Shown here in pieces: positions 30,169-38,864 of a DNA stretch of 64,000 nucleotides; the stretch's first letter is position 1; each line of letters begins with the position of its first letter. The position numbers and the translations under genes are program-made. The notes beneath the pieces are model-generated. The model saw only the letters and a program-made list of their open reading frames with translations. It ran no database searches and was not told the DNA's origin. The DNA comes from Butyricicoccus sp. OM04-18BH (GTDB taxonomy: Bacteria; Bacillota; Clostridia; Oscillospirales; Butyricicoccaceae): the NCBI RefSeq assembly GCF_003481705.1, contig NZ_QULN01000003.1, positions 310,001 through 374,000 on the forward strand. Reading direction: 5' to 3'.

Positions 30169-32760
30169 TTATTCGATCGGCATATTTCTTCTCAGCTTCA
30201 TTTCCTGCCATTCCTCGCGCGAAATGAGGATCTGGCGCGGCTTGGAGCCCTCGAACGGGCCGATGATGCCGCGTTCCTCGATCTGGTCGATGATGCGCGC
30301 GGCGCGCGAATAGCCGAGCTTTAAGCGGCGTTGGAGCATGGACGTAGACGCCTGACGGCTTTCCATGATGACGTCGATCGCCTCTTCGATCATCTCGTCC
30401 TCATCCTCGCCCGGGTCGCCGGACGAGCCGCCGCTCTTGCTGTCGGTCTGCTCTGCCTGACGCTCGATATGCTCAAGGATCTCCTCGCTGTACTCGGCGG
30501 TGCTGGTCTCCTTGATCTTCTCGATGACGCTTTCGATCTCCTCATTCGAGATGAAGCAGCCCTGCACGCGCAGCGGCTTGCCCTCGCCGAGCGGCGCGTA
30601 GAGCATATCGCCCTTGCCGATCAGCTTTTCTGCGCCGGTGGTATCCAGAATAATGCGCGACTCGATCTGGCTCGCGACCGCGAACGCGATGCGCGAGGGG
30701 ATGTTCGCCTTCATGATGCCGGTGATGACGTCCGAGGACGGACGCTGCGTTGCAACGACCAGGTGCATGCCTGCGGCACGCGCCTTCTGCGCGATGCGGC
30801 AGATCGAATTCTCGACTTCCTTCGCCGCGACCATCATCAGATCGGCAAGCTCGTCGATGACGATGACGATCTGCGGCAGCACCTGATACTGCTCGGCAAC
30901 CGCGGTCTCGCCCTCTGCGGCGGCCGCCTCCGCCTTCGCCTTTTCGACGCGCATGAGGTCGTTATAGCCGACCAGATTGCGCACCTGATGATCTGCGAAC
31001 AGCTTGTAGCGGCGTTCCATCTCGCCGACCGCCCAGTTGAGCGCACCGGCCGCCTTCTTCGGGTCGGTTACGACCGGAATGAGCAGATGCGGAATGCCGT
31101 TGTAGTTGCCCAGCTCGACCATCTTCGGGTCTACCATGATGAGGCGGACCTCCTCCGGGGTCGATTTATAGAGCAGCGAGATCAGCATGGAGTTGATGCA
31201 GACCGATTTACCGGAACCGGTCGTACCGGCGATCAGCATATGCGGCATCTTGGCGATGTCGCCGATGACCGGCCTGCCCGTGATGTCCTTGCCTACGGCG
31301 AAGGACAGGCGGCTCTTTGCGTTCGCGAAGGCGTTCGAGCCGATGCATTCGCGGATAAAGACCGTGTTGACCGTCTTGTTCGGCACCTCGATGCCGACGG
31401 CGGATTTATCCGGGATGGGCGCGATGCGCACGTTCGCCGCGCCGAGCGCGAGCGCAATATCATCGGCAAGCGCGGAGACTCGCGAGATCTTGATGCCGCG
31501 CGGAATAGTCAGCTCAAAACGGGTGACGGACGGGCCGCGCACGATGCCGATGATCTGCGCGTCGATATTGAAGGACTCGAGCGTATCGAGCAGGCAGGCA
31601 GAGCTCTCGCGCAGCTCGGCCTCCGCACCGGCGACCGAGGTGTGCTTTCCCTGCGTCAGCAGGTCGATCGGCGGATAGGCATAGACCGGCGCGGGGGCCT
31701 TCTGGCTCTCGTCCATCGCGTCGTTCATCGCCGCCTGCTCGTCCTCCGAGAGGCCCTCGGCCTTTTTCGGCTTCGCGGCCGGCTTTGCAGGCTCTGCAGG
31801 CGCCGCCTCGACTTCGGGTTCATCCTCCGGCTCGTCGGCGCGGTTGGCCACGAGCTCCATGATGCTGTCCGGCTGCTCTTCCCGCTTCTCCTCGCGCGGC
31901 TTTTTCAGGCCCCGCAGGTATTCATCCGGCGCGAGCGGCTTGCCCTCCTCATGAGGCGGATAGACGGGCGGTATCGCGCCGCCGGGCTTATCCTCGCCGG
32001 GCGGATTGCTGTCGATCGGGATGTCAAAGTCAGAGGCCTGACGGCGTGCGCGGCGCTCCTCGCGCTTCTGCGCATGCGCAGCGTTGATCTCGCGCGCAAC
32101 CTCGTGCACATTCGGCAGCTGCACCGGCTCTTCATAGCGTGCGCGCTCCTCTTCGTCCTCGTATTCGTATTCGGGCGGACGGAACATATCGATGAGCATC
32201 ATCGGGGTGATGCGACAGGCGACCATGATCGCGGCGAACGTGAGCAGCAGCAGCACGATCAGTGCGCCCGCGCTCGACAGCGCCCATTCGAGCACGATGT
32301 ACAGCATGCCCGAAAGCAGGCCGCCCGAATGGTTCTCCATTCCGGTTTCCAGCAGGTTCCGTATGGTTTTCATAGAAAAATCGTACTCGTTTGCGCAGGT
32401 GATGGCATGGACGATGCCGCCGAACAGGACGGGCAGCAGGCTGATGCACGCGCCGCGCAGGCGGACCGGTCCCTTCGGACGCAGGAACAGCAGCGCGCTC
32501 AGCGCAAACAGCGCAAACGGCAGAAGCAGGCCGCCGCGGCCGATGAAGCCGCCGATGAAGCGGTGCAGCCAGCGCAGCAGCGCGCCGTCGATGGGCAGCA
32601 GCGCGAGAAGGGCCAGAACGCCCAGTCCCGCCCAGATCGCACCCCATGCCGCGCGGCTCAGTCCGGCGCTCTCCTGTACTTCGGGTGCCGGTTCCGCCTT
32701 TTTCCGCGTGCGCGGTGCGCTTGTTTCCGATTTTGGTTTTGTGGTTTTTCTTGCAGCCAA
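30169..32760 (-). CDS. ftsK: DNA translocase FtsK/SpoIIIE
   Basis: A septum-bound hexameric motor that pumps chromosomal DNA during division or sporulation. It has 863 residues. Four hydrophobic helices lie in the first ~190 residues. A charged linker (~200-380) is followed by the alpha domain, then the motor with Walker A IAGTTGSGKSVCINSM near 530 and Walker B VIVIDELADLMM near 645. A C-terminal gamma winged helix (SMLQRRLKLGYSRAARIIDQIEERGIIGP) reads KOPS-type sequences. The start is a TTG (32760) with GGAGAG ahead of it; no nearby ATG fits. A probable extended -10 (TGATATAAT) lies at 32802-32807. Confidence 0.95.
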   Translation of the reverse strand: MAARKTTKPKSETSAPRTRKKAEPAPEVQESAGLSRAAWGAIWAGLGVLALLALLPIDGALLRWLHRFIGGFIGRGGLLLPFALFALSALLFLRPKGPVRLRGACISLLPVLFGGIVHAITCANEYDFSMKTIRNLLETGMENHSGGLLSGMLYIVLEWALSSAGALIVLLLLTFAAIMVACRITPMMLIDMFRPPEYEYEDEEERARYEEPVQLPNVHEVAREINAAHAQKREERRARRQASDFDIPIDSNPPGEDKPGGAIPPVYPPHEEGKPLAPDEYLRGLKKPREEKREEQPDSIMELVANRADEPEDEPEVEAAPAEPAKPAAKPKKAEGLSEDEQAAMNDAMDESQKAPAPVYAYPPIDLLTQGKHTSVAGAEAELRESSACLLDTLESFNIDAQIIGIVRGPSVTRFELTIPRGIKISRVSALADDIALALGAANVRIAPIPDKSAVGIEVPNKTVNTVFIRECIGSNAFANAKSRLSFAVGKDITGRPVIGDIAKMPHMLIAGTTGSGKSVCINSMLISLLYKSTPEEVRLIMVDPKMVELGNYNGIPHLLIPVVTDPKKAAGALNWAVGEMERRYKLFADHQVRNLVGYNDLMRVEKAKAEAAAAEGETAVAEQYQVLPQIVIVIDELADLMMVAAKEVENSICRIAQKARAAGMHLVVATQRPSSDVITGIMKANIPSRIAFAVASQIESRIILDTTGAEKLIGKGDMLYAPLGEGKPLRVQGCFISNEEIESVIEKIKETSTAEYSEEILEHIERQAEQTDSKSGGSSGDPGEDEDEMIEEAIDVIMESRQASTSMLQRRLKLGYSRAARIIDQIEERGIIGPFEGSKPRQILISREEWQEMKLRRNMPIE

Positions 32761-32801
32761 AATATAGACTCTCCTATTTCAAAGCGATTTGAGACAGGTT
32801 A

Positions 32802-32807
32802 ATTATA
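32802..32807 (-). promoter_or_regulatory. Probable extended -10 of ftsK
   Basis: The minus strand reads TGATATAAT, 42 nt before the TTG start, with a weak -35. Confidence 0.45.
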
Positions 32808-32820
32808 TCATAAATACGTG

Positions 32821-33675
32821 TCAAATTCCACTGTTTTCAGCCTGTTCGTCACACGCTTTATTGTGCGCGAGGATGCGGTCGATCGCGTGCGCGACGCCGT
32901 CCTCGGCGTTCGTGTCGGTCTCCCAGCGGCACAGCGCCTTGACCTCGCCCGATGCGTTGCCCATGGCGATGGGGAGCGCAACCGCGCGCAGCATTTCGAA
33001 ATCGTTTTCGCTGTCTCCGATGGCGGCGGCGTGGTCGAGATCGGTGCCGATGTCGCGGCACAGCATGCCGAGCGCCGTTCCCTTGTCGGCGGCCGGGGTG
33101 ATGACCTCCAGATTGTCCGCCGCCGAGCTCATCACGCGGATGCCCGGGATCTGCTCCAGAATGGCGCGCGTGCGCAGCAGCGTTACCGAGTCCTGACTGC
33201 GCACGAAGATCTTATCGACCGAGAGATGATGGTCAGCGATATACTCAGCGACCGACGGGACCACCTTTTTCGAGGTCAGATAGCCCTCGTTGGTCTTGTA
33301 GCTGCCGAAGCCGAGGTCGTCGTAGGGCGTGATGAGCAGCGTCTCACCGACGTAGATCATGGCGATCATGCCGATGCGCTCGACCGCCGCCGCCGCGCGG
33401 ACCGCCGCTTCCCACGGCATGGACATGCGCATCGTGCAGCCCTCGCCCGAAATGCTCGAAAGCGTCGCGCCGCCCGACGTGACCATCAGATCATCTGCAT
33501 CCAGATCGACCGCAAAATCACGCGCCTCGCCGCAGATGCGGCCGGTCGAAACCGCAACATATACCCCAGCCTCTCGCGCGCGGCGCACGGCGTCAGTCGT
33601 GGTCTCCGCGACCTTGTTCTGCGGCGTGAGCGCCGTGCCGTCGAGATCGAGCGCGATCAGTTTGATTTTATTCAT
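32821..33675 (-). CDS. HAD-superfamily Cof-type phosphatase
   Basis: 284 residues, cytosolic sugar-phosphate or flavin-type phosphatase of the Cof/YidA subfamily (class IIB cap). Motif I is LIALDLDGTAL with both Asp (~10, 12), motif II is AVSTGR, the Lys of motif III is in TPAADKGTALGML, and motif IV is AAIGDSENDFEML. The cap lies between ~80 and 195. The start follows AAGGGG. It is monocistronic with its own promoter at 33772. It is divergent from the phage head module and shows host-like composition, so it marks the left flank of that island. Confidence 0.92.
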   Translation of the reverse strand: MNKIKLIALDLDGTALTPQNKVAETTTDAVRRAREAGVYVAVSTGRICGEARDFAVDLDADDLMVTSGGATLSSISGEGCTMRMSMPWEAAVRAAAAVERIGMIAMIYVGETLLITPYDDLGFGSYKTNEGYLTSKKVVPSVAEYIADHHLSVDKIFVRSQDSVTLLRTRAILEQIPGIRVMSSAADNLEVITPAADKGTALGMLCRDIGTDLDHAAAIGDSENDFEMLRAVALPIAMGNASGEVKALCRWETDTNAEDGVAHAIDRILAHNKACDEQAENSGI

Positions 33676-33771
33676 ATGCCTTTCCCCTTTTTCTGTATGC
33701 GGCGCGTTCTGCCTGCCGGACAGACGGCCGCCTCAGCCGGGCATGTGTGTGCGGCCCGACGATATTTTTCC

Positions 33772-33800
33772 ATACTATATCAGAATACCGCAGCGGTCAA
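33772..33800 (-). promoter_or_regulatory. Promoter of the HAD phosphatase gene
   Basis: TTGACC (33795-33800), 17 bp and TAGTAT (33772-33777). Confidence 0.65.
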
Positions 33801-33848
33801 TAAATTGCAAGAGCTGCGGCGCAAGAAACCGGCGTCTCTGTAAAAAAT

Positions 33849-33864
33849 GGTCAATCTTTTGACC
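33849..33864. promoter_or_regulatory. Inverted repeat upstream of the head module
   Basis: GGTCAATCTTTTGACC, two 6-bp arms with a 4-nt centre. Further TTGACC follows. It may be a second regulator site; the half-site GGTCAA resembles a CtsR heptad but the arrangement is inverted. Confidence 0.4.
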
Positions 33865-33877
33865 TTGACCCAAAAAT

Positions 33878-33891
33878 CGAACATTTGTTCT
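33878..33891. promoter_or_regulatory. LexA (SOS) box of the head module promoter
   Basis: CGAACATTTGTTCT matches the Gram-positive LexA/DinR consensus CGAACRNRYGTTYC at 12 of 14 positions, with intact GAAC-N4-GTTC arms. Its last base is the first base of the -35, the expected place for repression. Confidence 0.72.
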
Positions 33892-33919
33892 TGACAAATC
33901 CGCGCTCCGCTCCTATTCT
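33891..33919 (+). promoter_or_regulatory. Sigma-A promoter of the phage head module
   Basis: TTGACA (33891-33896), 17 bp and TATTCT (33914-33919). It is the only good promoter seen ahead of the nine head genes. Confidence 0.8.
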
Positions 33920-33994
33920 ATGACTCACAGGAGGACGACGGAACGGCAGACCGGCTTCTCCCGAATTCATTTTCTTCTGGAGGTGGTTGATATT

Positions 33995-34204
33995 GTGCAG
34001 AAAAAAAGCGATCCGGACGAACTGATCCGGATGCTGTACGAGATCGCGGACGACTCGGAGGCTCCGGCGAACAGCCGTCTGAGCGCGATCAAGGAAATCC
34101 TCGACCGGACGGTCGGAAAGGGCGTGATGCTCGGCGAGGAGCAGGACAAGGCGCCGATCGAGATCGTATTCCGCGTAGTAGACGAGGCTGCGAATTCCGC
34201 GTGA
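33995..34204 (+). CDS. Putative small terminase subunit
   Basis: 69 residues. The reading VQKKSDPDELIRMLYEIADDSEAPANSRLSAIKEILDRTVGK (in blocks) is an all-helical pattern like the core of phage small terminase or terminase-associated DNA-recognition proteins, which often have the ARxxAIKxILDRTxGK wording. I chose the GTG at 33995 because GGAGG lies 11 bases upstream; an upstream ATG at 33920 overlaps the promoter -10. Its stop overlaps the large terminase GTG (GTGA). Position directly before terL strengthens the call. It lacks the N-terminal helix-turn-helix of full-size TerS, so it may be a shortened form. Confidence 0.65.
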   Translation: MQKKSDPDELIRMLYEIADDSEAPANSRLSAIKEILDRTVGKGVMLGEEQDKAPIEIVFRVVDEAANSA

Positions 34205-35499
34205 CGCCGAGACAGGCCGCATTCATGCGGTCGGAGGCGTTTGAAACGCTGTTCGGCGGCGCGGCAGGCGGCGGCAAGAGCCATGGTCAGCTGCTCGATG
34301 CGCTGCGTTTCGCGGTCGTTTATCCCGGCTCGCGGCAGCTCATGCTGCGCCGCACCATGCCCGAGCTCGAGCGTTCGCTCGTTCCTGCGGCCTTGCGGCT
34401 CTATCCGCAGAGCGTCGCGAGCTACAAGGTCAGCGAGCATCGCTGGGATTTCATCAACGGCTCGACGCTTGAGTTCGGCTACTGCGACGCGGAGAGCGAC
34501 GTGACCAAATACCAGAGCGCCGAGTACGATGTGATCCGGTTCGACGAGCTGACGCATTTCACCGAAAGCCAGTTCACCTATCTCATCTCGCGCATCCGCG
34601 GCGCAAATCCGTATCCCAAGCAGGTCAAATCGACCACAAATCCCGGCGGCATCGGCCATCAGTGGGTCAAGAGCCGCTACATCGATCCGATGCCGCCCGA
34701 CGAGGTGCATGCGTTCGACGGCGAAACGCGGCTTTTTCTCCCGGCGCGGCTCGCGGACAATCCGTTTCTGCGCAAGGCCGATGCCGGGTACGAAAAGCGG
34801 CTGCGTCTGCTCTCCGTGCACGACAGGCGCGCGCTGCTCGACGGCGTGTGGGAGCTGGATGAGGGACGGTATTTCTCCGAGTTCTCCCCCGCCCTGCATA
34901 TCGTGCCGCCGCACGAGATTCCGCGCGAATGGCGGCGCTATCTGACGATCGACTACGGTCTGGATATGCTTGCGGCGCTGTGGATCGCACAGAGTCCGGA
35001 CGGGCACAGCGTGGTATACAGAGAGTTATATGAACCAGGTTTGATTATCTCTGAAGCCGCCGCGCGCATTCTCTCCTGCGAGGCGTCCGGAGAACAGATC
35101 GATGTTCGGCTTGCGCCGCCCGACCTGTGGAACCGGCGGCAGGAGACCGGCAGGAGCGCGGTCGAGCTGTTCGCAGACTGCGGCCTCAGCTTCGAGAAGT
35201 CGAGCAACGAGCGCGTAGCCGGCTGGCTCGCGCTGCATGAGCTGCTCGCGCCGCGGCGCGACATGGACGGCGAGCCCCGGCCCCGGCTCACGATCTTCAA
35301 TACCTGCCGCAATCTCATCCGCACGCTGCCGGCTTTGCAGCACGACAGGCGCAATCCGTCCGACACGGCGAACACGCCGCACGAGCTGACGCATGCACCC
35401 GATGCACTGCGCGGCTACGCGGCGACCGTTTTCGAGCCGCCTGCCCCGAGCGTCCCGACAGCGTATGACTGCGAGGTAGGAGAGTTCCTGCGCTTTTGA
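34201..35499 (+). CDS. Phage terminase large subunit
   Basis: The packaging motor and head-filling nuclease. It has 432 residues. The ATPase domain has Walker A GGAAGGGKS (19-27), then LMLRRTMPELERS and Walker B YDVIRFDELTHF (~110-121) with its catalytic Glu, and the coupling motif TTNPGG (~144). The RNase H-like nuclease starts at YLTIDYGLDMLAALWI (~246), with its first Asp, and LAPPDLWNRRQETGRSAVELF later. All motifs are intact. GTG start overlaps the upstream stop. This is the strongest phage marker in the window. Confidence 0.92.
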   Translation: MTPRQAAFMRSEAFETLFGGAAGGGKSHGQLLDALRFAVVYPGSRQLMLRRTMPELERSLVPAALRLYPQSVASYKVSEHRWDFINGSTLEFGYCDAESDVTKYQSAEYDVIRFDELTHFTESQFTYLISRIRGANPYPKQVKSTTNPGGIGHQWVKSRYIDPMPPDEVHAFDGETRLFLPARLADNPFLRKADAGYEKRLRLLSVHDRRALLDGVWELDEGRYFSEFSPALHIVPPHEIPREWRRYLTIDYGLDMLAALWIAQSPDGHSVVYRELYEPGLIISEAAARILSCEASGEQIDVRLAPPDLWNRRQETGRSAVELFADCGLSFEKSSNERVAGWLALHELLAPRRDMDGEPRPRLTIFNTCRNLIRTLPALQHDRRNPSDTANTPHELTHAPDALRGYAATVFEPPAPSVPTAYDCEVGEFLRF

Positions 35500-35513
35500 C
35501 AAGGAGGTTTTTC

Positions 35514-35708
35514 ATGGAAGTTTTATGCTATGCGCTCGCGTCAGCCCTTCTCGTGCTGACCGGCGCGGTGGTGTCGGGCGGTCTTTCGCTGCCGCGGCGC
35601 CTGCCGCGCGAAAACACAGCGGAAGCCGCGCCCGATGACGCGCTCAGCCGCGATATTGCGGCGCTGATGGCCTACGGCCGGGAGGAGGAGGAAGAAAATG
35701 CAGTTTGA
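35514..35708 (+). CDS. Small single-span membrane protein in the head module
   Basis: 64 residues. MEVLCYALASALLVLTGAVVSGGLSL forms one hydrophobic helix at the N terminus; the rest is acidic (AEAAPDDALSRDIAALMAYGREEEEENAV). An ideal AAGGAGG precedes the ATG. Its end overlaps the portal start by 11 bases. I recognise no family. The acidic tail could bind the portal or scaffold, or the protein could tether assembly to the membrane. A holin is possible from size and one span, but the location between terminase and portal is unusual for that. Confidence 0.65.
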   Translation: MEVLCYALASALLVLTGAVVSGGLSLPRRLPRENTAEAAPDDALSRDIAALMAYGREEEEENAV

Positions 35709-37254
35709 CCGTTCCCCTGCGGAGGTCTGGCGCAGATATGAGCGCGATCGCGATTACAAGCGCTCCATCGGTCTGTACGACCGTGTGCGCCGCAACGAGG
35801 CCTTCTACCTTGGCAGACAGTGGGAGGGGCTGCGCGTGCAGTCGCTCGATCCGCTGATCTTCAATGTGCTGCGCCGCTGCGTCAATCTGTTCGTGGCGAT
35901 GCTTGTGTCGGATGATGTGGCCGTGCGCGTTACGCCGTTCGAGATGAACGGCGAGGGCCGCCGCATCGCCCATGTGCTCGAGCGCGCCTTCGCCTCCGCC
36001 ATCGAGCGCTCGGGCGTCAAGGCGCTCGGTCGGCCGCTGCTCAAGAACGCCTGCGTAGACGGAGACGCCTGCTTCTACGTTCATTTTGACCCGGCGCTCG
36101 AGACCGGACAGGCCGTCAAGGGCGATATTGCCGTCGATCTCATCGACTCGACCAACATCTGCTTCGGCAACCCGGCCTGCGACGAGGTGCAGCGCCAGCC
36201 GTACATCATCATCGCCATGCGGCGCGATGTGGATGAGGTGCGGCGCGAGGCGAGAGAAAACGGCATCTCCGAGGATGAGATCAGCGCCATCCGCGCCGAT
36301 GATGCGGGCGAATACCATCGCTGGCGCGTGAACGGCGGCGAGGAGCGCGTGACCGTGCTGCTGCATATGCGCCGGGTCGAGGGCGGCATCGCGTTCTGCA
36401 AGACCGTGCGGAACGCGACCGTGATGCGTGAAAAGGTGCTCCCCTATCGTCTGTATCCGGTGACGCACCTGTGCTGGAACCGCGTGCGCGGCTCGTGCCA
36501 CGGCGAAAGTCCTCTGACCGAGGCCATTCCGAACCAGATCGCCATCAACAAGCTGTATTCCATGTACGTGCAGTGCATCAAGCAGGTGGCGTTCCCGAAG
36601 ATCGTCTACGATATGACCCGTTTCCCGAACGGCTGGTCGAACGACGTCGGCAAGGCCATCGCCATGCGCGGCAACCCGAATGAGGCCATCGCGGCGGCAT
36701 TCCGCGCGCCCGACATCTCCGCGCAGGTATTGCAGCTGCTCCGGCAGATGATGACCGACACGATGGAGCTGATGGGCGCGAGCGAGGCCTCGCTCGGCAC
36801 GGTGCGCCCGGACAACACCTCCGCGATCATCGCGGTGCAGAGTGCGACCGCCGCGCCGCTCGAGCTGACAAAAATGGAGTTCTACCGCTTCACCGAGGAC
36901 TGGGCGCGCATTTTTCTCGACATGATGGGCGTGCACTACGGCGTGCGCACGCTCGTGCTGCCCGACGAGGACGGCGGCGAGCCGGACAGACAGAGCTTTG
37001 ACTTCTCGACCCTCGCCGGACAGGATATGCGCCTTCAGGTGGATGTCGGCGCGGCAAGCTACTGGTCCGAGATCATGCAGACCACAACCAGCGACCATCT
37101 GCTCGAAAGCGGTGTCATCTCCGACCCGCTCGTTTATCTCGAGAACGTACCCGATTATCAGGTACGCGGCAAACACGACCTGCTGCACGCACTCCGTGTG
37201 CAGCGACAGACACAGAAGGAGGAAGCGAAAAATGCACAACCCGATGAACCGTAA
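35698..37254 (+). CDS. Phage portal protein
   Basis: 518 residues forming the dodecameric head vertex through which DNA enters. Portal features include the N-terminal helix with VWRRYERDRDYKRSIGLYDRVRRNEAFYLG, the PLIFNVLRRCVNLFVAML stretch, a beta-rich wing (EYHRWRVNGGEERVTVLL), and the long crown-side stem EAIPNQIAINKLYSMYVQ with ASEASLGTVRPDNTSAIIAVQSA. The order terL-portal-scaffold-coat and the length are P22/podovirus-like. An SD (GGAGGAGGAAG) lies inside the previous gene. No frameshift is seen. Confidence 0.88.
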   Translation: MQFDRSPAEVWRRYERDRDYKRSIGLYDRVRRNEAFYLGRQWEGLRVQSLDPLIFNVLRRCVNLFVAMLVSDDVAVRVTPFEMNGEGRRIAHVLERAFASAIERSGVKALGRPLLKNACVDGDACFYVHFDPALETGQAVKGDIAVDLIDSTNICFGNPACDEVQRQPYIIIAMRRDVDEVRREARENGISEDEISAIRADDAGEYHRWRVNGGEERVTVLLHMRRVEGGIAFCKTVRNATVMREKVLPYRLYPVTHLCWNRVRGSCHGESPLTEAIPNQIAINKLYSMYVQCIKQVAFPKIVYDMTRFPNGWSNDVGKAIAMRGNPNEAIAAAFRAPDISAQVLQLLRQMMTDTMELMGASEASLGTVRPDNTSAIIAVQSATAAPLELTKMEFYRFTEDWARIFLDMMGVHYGVRTLVLPDEDGGEPDRQSFDFSTLAGQDMRLQVDVGAASYWSEIMQTTTSDHLLESGVISDPLVYLENVPDYQVRGKHDLLHALRVQRQTQKEEAKNAQPDEP

Positions 37255-37711
37255 TCCCGAGGAAAACCGCCCGCTCGACCCGTTCGCGGCGGCGGAAGCG
37301 CCCGAAATGGCGTCCGAGACCACCTATCCGGTCGAGGCGGACGGCGAGATCCATGAGCTGACGCTCGACGAGCTGATCGAGGCAGCGGCGCAGGGTCTTT
37401 CCAAGCACAACGCCTATGTGCGCCGCAACCGCGCGGCGAATACCCTGCCGAACGGCCAGATCTATGCGGCCTTCGTCGAGGAATACCCGGATGTGCGCCC
37501 CGAGGACATTCCGCAGCAGGTCTGGGAATGGGCGCAGCAGGAGGGCTCGCTCGTGTCCGCTTACCGTAAGTGGGAAATCGCGGAGCTGCGCGACGAGCTG
37601 GCGGCGCTCGAGATGAACCGTAAAAACCGCCGCGCTGCGGTCGGCACCGCGCAGACCGACGGCGAACCGGCCGGCATCGACCCGGTAACGCTCGCCCTGC
37701 TCGGCAGATAA
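37232..37711 (+). CDS. Scaffold-like protein of the head module
   Basis: 159 residues, acidic and helical with low complexity at both ends: DPFAAAEAPEMASE, HELTLDELIEAAAQGLSKHNAY, and a C-terminal coil (YRKWEIAELRDELAALEMNRKNRRAA). Phage scaffolding proteins are found here, between portal and coat, and are short, acidic and helical. Assignment rests on position and composition, not on a family motif. GGAGG precedes ATG 37232, which lies inside the portal end, so the two are coupled. It is shorter than the ~300-residue P22 scaffold. Confidence 0.6.
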   Translation: MHNPMNRNPEENRPLDPFAAAEAPEMASETTYPVEADGEIHELTLDELIEAAAQGLSKHNAYVRRNRAANTLPNGQIYAAFVEEYPDVRPEDIPQQVWEWAQQEGSLVSAYRKWEIAELRDELAALEMNRKNRRAAVGTAQTDGEPAGIDPVTLALLGR

Positions 37712-37758
37712 CAGGCCGCTGAACATCCACCACCGATTTATAAAAGGAGACTTTATCT

Positions 37759-38790
37759 ATGGCAATCAATCTTGCAAGCAAGTATTCCGACCAGATCGCA
37801 GAGGTTTTCACCCGTTCGTCCTTCATCAAGGGCAAGACCGCCGAGACGTTCGACCTGACCGGCGTCAAGACGCTCAAGGTCTACACCCCGATCACCGTCG
37901 AGGAGGTCGATTATGACCGCGACGGCGGCCTCGGCCGCTACGGCGCCGTCACCGAGATGCAGGACGTCGTGCAGGAGCTGACCATGACGCAGGACAAGGC
38001 GTTTACCCTCACCATCGACAAGGGCAACAACCTCGACCAGAACCTCGTCAAGAACGCCGCCGACATGCTGCGCCTCCAGCTGAGCGAGAAGTCCACCCCC
38101 TCCGCCGACAAGTACGCCTTCAAGCGCTTCGTGACCATGGCAGGCACGATCGCGGAGAGCGAAAAGCCGACCCGTGCGGACATCATCAGCAAGATCGCGG
38201 ACGCTTCGCAGGCGCTCGATGACGCGCTCGTACCGGACGACAACCGCTATCTGTACCTGACGAGCGAAATGTACAAGCTCGTGTGCACCTCGGACGAGTT
38301 TTCCGGCGTCGATGTGCTCGCGCGTCAGTCCATCGCGAAGGGCGTGTGCGGCGAGGTGTTCGGCATGAACGTCGTGCGTGTGCCGAAGAGCTACCTGCCG
38401 GAGGGCGTCTACTTCCTCGTCGCGCACAAGGACGCGGTGCTCATGCCGTACAAGATTGCAGACGCGAAGGTGCATGAGGACCCGGTCGGCGTATCCGGCG
38501 CACTCATCGAGGGCCGCCACTACTATGATGCCTATGTTCTCGGCGCGAAGTGCGGCGGCGTGTACGCGCTCGTTGCGACCGGTCTGGTTTCCGCGAAGCC
38601 GGTCATTTCCGGCGGCAAGATCACCGGCTCGGGCAGCATCCGCTACACGCTCGATGGTTCGGACCCGCGTTACTCCGATTCCGCGAAGGACTACGCTGCG
38701 GGTACTTCGCTGACCGCCGAGACCGGCTGCAAGATCCGTGCGGTCATGACCGAGAGCGGCAAGTACCCGTCCGCTGTTGCGGAGGGCTGA
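37759..38790 (+). CDS. Major capsid protein with C-terminal sugar-binding-like domain
   Basis: 343 residues. It begins MAINLASKYSDQIAEVFTRSSF and continues DLTGVKTLKVYTPITVEEVDY, then TMTQDKAFTLTIDKGNNLDQN, a pattern of P22-like coat proteins (HK97 fold). Residues ~1-265 are the coat domain. From ~270 a separate domain follows (KITGSGSIRYTLDGSDPRYSD... and KIRAVMTESGKYPSAVAE), which matches the chitobiase/hexosaminidase C-terminal Ig-like module found on gut-phage surfaces. That would decorate the capsid outside. AAAAGGAGA precedes the start. It is intact. Confidence 0.8.
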   Translation: MAINLASKYSDQIAEVFTRSSFIKGKTAETFDLTGVKTLKVYTPITVEEVDYDRDGGLGRYGAVTEMQDVVQELTMTQDKAFTLTIDKGNNLDQNLVKNAADMLRLQLSEKSTPSADKYAFKRFVTMAGTIAESEKPTRADIISKIADASQALDDALVPDDNRYLYLTSEMYKLVCTSDEFSGVDVLARQSIAKGVCGEVFGMNVVRVPKSYLPEGVYFLVAHKDAVLMPYKIADAKVHEDPVGVSGALIEGRHYYDAYVLGAKCGGVYALVATGLVSAKPVISGGKITGSGSIRYTLDGSDPRYSDSAKDYAAGTSLTAETGCKIRAVMTESGKYPSAVAEG

Positions 38791-38864
38791 GCCGGCTGTG
38801 AAACCGGAGAGCGGAGCTTTTCCGCTCTCCGCCCTTTCCCCAATCCTTGAAGGAGGTAATTTCT

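Noticed and set aside
30331..32802. An 823-codon + strand frame opposite ftsK
   Set aside because: Mirrored frame of a strongly biased gene; no start signals or family resemblance.
33849..33864. CtsR operator at the head module
   Set aside because: Half-sites GGTCAA are present but inverted, whereas CtsR uses direct heptads as at 14359. I kept it only as an unassigned repeat.
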